Assembly (NCBI GenBank): GCA_039033415.1
Contig: JBCCCR010000037.1
Span: forward strand, 1 to 64,000
Direction: 5' to 3'
DNA length: 64,000 nt
From: Pseudomonadota bacterium
GTDB lineage: Bacteria; Pseudomonadota; Gammaproteobacteria; Xanthomonadales; SZUA-38
Positions 61,043-64,000 of this stretch are shown piece after piece. A program made the position numbers and the translations under genes. The first letter of the stretch is position 1. Each line of letters starts with the position of its first letter. The notes below the pieces were generated by a model. That model had not been told where the DNA came from, ran no database searches, and worked only from the letters and a program-made list of their open reading frames with translations.

Positions 61043-61203
61043 CGTATGCTCGCTTTATTCCAATGGGTCTACCGATACATCGCGTGAGCGGTCGGCAAAA
61101 CTGGACAAGGTTTTTTTCCAGACCCGCCGATCGGGCCGGGCTGGGTTAAACTCAGGGTTCGACGGACATACCATGCGGTTAGGCAAGGCAGGGAGACCGG
61201 CCC
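61043..61203. promoter_or_regulatory. Divergent promoter region of the beta-helix gene and sigma factor
   Basis: This 161-base gap includes a dyad (CTGGA and TCCAG around a T-run, about 61101-61121, set within an outer CGGC/GCCG pair). It could serve as a regulatory site or a terminator. No standard promoter is clear, which would fit use of an alternative sigma factor. Confidence 0.4.
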
Positions 61204-61788
61204 ATGCAGGGCGATGACAGGGACATCACAAGCTGGATTCAGTCGGTAGCAAGCAATCGTACCGGCGCGTTGGAGCACCTGCTGCCGATGATTTATGGCG
61301 AGCTCCGGACGCTGGCTCGAAGCCGCCTGCGCTCGGAGCGGGAGGCACATACGCTGTCGACAACCGGGCTGGTGCACGAGGCCTATCTGCGCTTCAGCCA
61401 GCAAAATCAGCTCAACATCAACACCCGTGCCGAGTTTTTTGCCTTTGCCAGCGAGTGTATGCGTCGCGTGCTGGTGGATTACGCCCGGGCCCATCGCGCC
61501 AGCAAACGCGGCAGCGGCAAACAGCCAGTGCCGCTGGATCAGGTGGACCACATGTTGTCCGACCGGCAGGCGCAGGAGGTCACAGACATCGACCTGGCGC
61601 TGGATAAGCTGGGTGCGGCGAACCCCCGCGGGGTTCAGGTGCTCATGTGTCGTCTCTTCGGCGGACTGAGTCTCGAAGAGACGGCTGCGGCGCTCGAGGT
61701 GTCCATGAAAACCGTGCAGCGGGATTGGACTGCCGCCATCGCCTGGCTGCGAAAAGAGGTGGACGTCAACAGCTTTGTCTTCGACTGA
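61204..61788 (+). CDS. ECF-type sigma factor, second copy
   Basis: This 194-residue protein is of the same group as the one at 1501. Region 2 includes EAHTLSTTGLVHEAYLRF (47-64) and MRRVLVDYARAHRASKRG (86-103). Region 4 (about 127-186) has RLFGGLSLEETAAALEVSMKTVQRDW and WLRKEV. The region 4 helix-turn-helix is more canonical than in the first copy. It overlaps the next gene, a Ser/Thr kinase, by 14 bases if the kinase starts at the TTG 61775. It is divergent from a CSLREA/beta-helix protein, the same kind that faces the first copy, and may direct transcription of that gene. Confidence 0.92.
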   Translation: MQGDDRDITSWIQSVASNRTGALEHLLPMIYGELRTLARSRLRSEREAHTLSTTGLVHEAYLRFSQQNQLNINTRAEFFAFASECMRRVLVDYARAHRASKRGSGKQPVPLDQVDHMLSDRQAQEVTDIDLALDKLGAANPRGVQVLMCRLFGGLSLEETAAALEVSMKTVQRDWTAAIAWLRKEVDVNSFVFD

Positions 61789-64000
61789 AACCAATCCTCA
61801 GGAGCGCTGGCAGCTCCTGCAGGACTCGTTTGAGGCGGCGCTCGAAATCGCGCCGGATTCACGCGCCGGTTGGCTCGCCAAGCAGGCGCTCCCCGCTGAT
61901 GTGCTTGAGGAGGTGACCGAGATGCTGGCGGCGCACGACGGCCCGGCGTTGGCGCTTGAGGCTGGCGTGGGCGCGGACCAGCCCCCGGAAAACATCGGTG
62001 TGTACGAGGTGCTGCGAAGCATCGGCCAGGGCGGCATGGGTGAGGTTTTTCTGGCCCGCCGCAGCGACGGGAGCTTCGACCGGGAGGTGGCGATCAAAAC
62101 GCTCAGCGGATGGGTCTCAACGCCCGCCGCCCGATCGCGCTTCCTGCAGGAACGGCGCATCCATGCGCGCCTGGAACACCCGAACATCACCCGACTGCTC
62201 GACGCCGGCCTGACTGACCAGGGGCTGCCTTATCTGGTTATGGACTATGTTGATGGGGTCGACATTGTCACCTACTCAACCCGAGCCGAGCTTTCGCCCC
62301 GCCAGCGTGTTCGGCTCCTGCTGGCGGCCTGTGACGCCGTCGCTTTTGCTCACAGCCGGCTGGTGCTGCACCGTGACATCAAACCGACCAATATTCTGGT
62401 GACTGAAGCCGGCGAGGTTCGGCTCCTGGACTTCGGCATCGCCAAGCTGCTGGTGGATGAGGAGAGTGCAGGCGGCGAGGATGCGCTGACCCGTCCCGGG
62501 GAGCACCTGATGACCCTGCGCTACGCCAGCCCCGAGCAGGTTCGCGGTGAAGCGCTGGACGTGACCTGCGACGTCTATTCTCTCGGCGTGGTGCTGTTTG
62601 AGCTGCTGACTGGCAGCGCGCCGTTCGACGCCAAGTCGCAGTGGGAGCTGAGCGAGCAGATTGTGCATCAGCCACCGCGCTTTTCGACCCCGACCGGCAC
62701 GGCTCGGCAGGTGGAGGACGACCTCAAGGCGGTCTGTCTCAAGGCGATGGAGAAGGAGACCGCGCAGCGCTACGCCAGCGCTGCCGAGCTGGCGGAAGAC
62801 CTCCGACGATACCTCAGCTACCGCTCGATCTCGGCGCGCAGACCGGGCGTTTGGGTGAGGCTGCAGCGCCTGTTTCAACGTCATCCGGTGGCGACCCCGC
62901 TCAGCGCTATGGCGGTGATTGCAACCCTCAGCGGCGGTCTGACGGCAGCCTGGCAGGCCCAGCAGGCGCAGCGCGAACGAGACGAGGCGCGGGCCCAGCG
63001 CGACCGGGCGGAACAGGTGACCGAGGTGCTGGTTGATCTGTTTGACAGCGACCCTTATGCCGAAGCCGATCGCCGCCGAGACGACATCACGCTGCGCGAC
63101 TTTTTGGTCCGGCGGGCCGCTGACGTCGGCGATGAGCTAGCGGATCAGCCGCTGCTAAGAGCTCAGCTGCAGGATCTGCTGGCTAACCTGCTTACCAATC
63201 TGAGCCTGATCGAAGATGCTGAACCCCTGGCCCTCAACGCGCTGGCGATTAGGCGCTCCGAGGCTGCGGGTAATGACAGCCTTCCCCTGGCCCGCAGCGT
63301 CGCCACGCTGGGCAACCTGCGGCAGGCGCAGGGTCGCTTCATCGAGGCTGAACAGCTGCATCGTGAGGCGCTGGCCATGCGCCAAAGCCTGCTCCTTCCT
63401 AGCGACCCGCTCGTTGTCACGAGTCTGAACGACCTGAGCGTCGTCTTATACAGTCAGCGCACCGACGCGAAGGAGGCTGAAGCGCTGGAGCTTGACCGTC
63501 AGGTGCTGCAGATCAACATCGATCGATTCGGGCCGCAATCGCTACAAGCCGCGCAAAGTTACAACAACCTGGGGGCGCTTTTTGTACAGCGGGGGCTGGA
63601 TGGCGACCGTGAGTTGGCTGCCCCCCTCCTGCGCAAGGCGCTGGAGATTCGTCGGAAGCGGCTTGGCTCCGATCATCCCAATACGGCCAACAGCGCGGCC
63701 AATCTGGCCAACCTGCTCCACGACATGGGCCAGCTGGAGGCGGCCGGGGAGCTGTTTGACGAGGCGATTGAGAGTACGCGCCGGTCAATGGGGGAAGGCA
63801 GCACGCGTGTCGCAGATCTGGTCTACGGCTTTGGCTTTCTGCTGATGGAGCTTGAGCGCTGGCAGGAAGCGTCTGATCGTTTTTCTGAAGCGGTAAACAT
63901 CTACGAGGCGTCGCTACCCCCGGACCATCCGTATATCGCTGACGCTCGCTTCGTTCGGGGACAAGCAGTCGAAAAAGCCGGACGAGTTGAGAGTGCAAGC
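61775..64000 (+). CDS. Ser/Thr protein kinase with TPR region, cut by window end
   Basis: At least 742 residues are seen; the 3' end lies outside the window. The likely TTG start at 61775 puts the glycine loop GQGGMG at about 84-89, VAIK lysine at 108, HRDIKPTN at 199-206, DFG at 219-221 and TLRYASPEQV as the activation end. A hydrophobic segment near 380-400 (LSAMAVIATLSGGLTAAW) is followed by a coiled region and TPR units. The design is the same as the kinase at 2043. The pair is translationally linked to the sigma factor by overlap, again with a TTG. Catalytic residues are intact. Confidence 0.92.
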   Translation, partial: MSSTETNPQERWQLLQDSFEAALEIAPDSRAGWLAKQALPADVLEEVTEMLAAHDGPALALEAGVGADQPPENIGVYEVLRSIGQGGMGEVFLARRSDGSFDREVAIKTLSGWVSTPAARSRFLQERRIHARLEHPNITRLLDAGLTDQGLPYLVMDYVDGVDIVTYSTRAELSPRQRVRLLLAACDAVAFAHSRLVLHRDIKPTNILVTEAGEVRLLDFGIAKLLVDEESAGGEDALTRPGEHLMTLRYASPEQVRGEALDVTCDVYSLGVVLFELLTGSAPFDAKSQWELSEQIVHQPPRFSTPTGTARQVEDDLKAVCLKAMEKETAQRYASAAELAEDLRRYLSYRSISARRPGVWVRLQRLFQRHPVATPLSAMAVIATLSGGLTAAWQAQQAQRERDEARAQRDRAEQVTEVLVDLFDSDPYAEADRRRDDITLRDFLVRRAADVGDELADQPLLRAQLQDLLANLLTNLSLIEDAEPLALNALAIRRSEAAGNDSLPLARSVATLGNLRQAQGRFIEAEQLHREALAMRQSLLLPSDPLVVTSLNDLSVVLYSQRTDAKEAEALELDRQVLQINIDRFGPQSLQAAQSYNNLGALFVQRGLDGDRELAAPLLRKALEIRRKRLGSDHPNTANSAANLANLLHDMGQLEAAGELFDEAIESTRRSMGEGSTRVADLVYGFGFLLMELERWQEASDRFSEAVNIYEASLPPDHPYIADARFVRGQAVEKAGRVESAS

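Overview
The window looks like chromosomal DNA of a free-living, probably aquatic Gammaproteobacterium with moderately high GC. The basis is gene content: a cspA-type cold-shock gene with a long leader, recC-recB, Dcp, a Fur-like operator, an UrcA-family protein and several TonB-dependent receptors. Family-level placement is inference. I see no insertion sequence, integrase, prophage, CRISPR array, rRNA or intact tRNA.

Layout. 1-1.5 kb: a cold-shock gene, then a non-coding tract with a fragment resembling the 3' end of tRNA-Glu, a long palindrome and structured repeats. 1.5-5 kb: an ECF sigma factor overlapping a Ser/Thr kinase-TPR gene. 5.1-12.6 kb: a 1722-residue CSLREA/cadherin-like surface protein and a beta-helix protein, separated by a second cluster of the same repeats. 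13-20 kb: a membrane-anchored winged-helix regulator followed by a TonB receptor, then an UrcA-family gene translationally coupled to a second winged-helix regulator.

20-33.5 kb: a candidate catabolic and uptake cluster with a DUF1838-like protein and an unknown exported partner, an NTF2-like protein, a two-cupin secreted protein, a LuxR-type regulator, three paralogous small cupins of the acetylacetone/dihydroxyacetophenone dioxygenase type, a TonB receptor, three SDR enzymes and an acyl-CoA synthetase. 33.5-36.1 kb: two divergent units around a Fur-like box, a DUF6607-like exported protein on one side and an exported helix-hairpin-helix protein plus a MsrQ-like haem membrane protein on the other.

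36-43 kb: a serine hydrolase with an N-terminal beta-sandwich region, an SDR with a secretion signal, an LEA14-like lipoprotein, a sodium-dependent transporter and a class III aminotransferase. 43-49.5 kb: recC and recB, with no recD beside them. 50-59 kb: a TonB receptor between two different 2-oxoglutarate/Fe(II) oxygenases (TPR-fused and Sel1-fused), then a Dcp lipoprotein peptidase and a HupE/UreJ-like membrane protein. 59.1-59.4 kb: a 266-bp imperfect palindrome. 59.4-64 kb: a second CSLREA-type protein, divergent from a second sigma-kinase pair that runs off the window.

Three themes recur. Two sigma/kinase modules each lie beside a CSLREA-type exported protein. Three exported beta-helix proteins share a C-terminal F-x-x-(G/S)-F-E motif. 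Two loci carry the same hairpin-rich repeat, in which stem changes are compensated.
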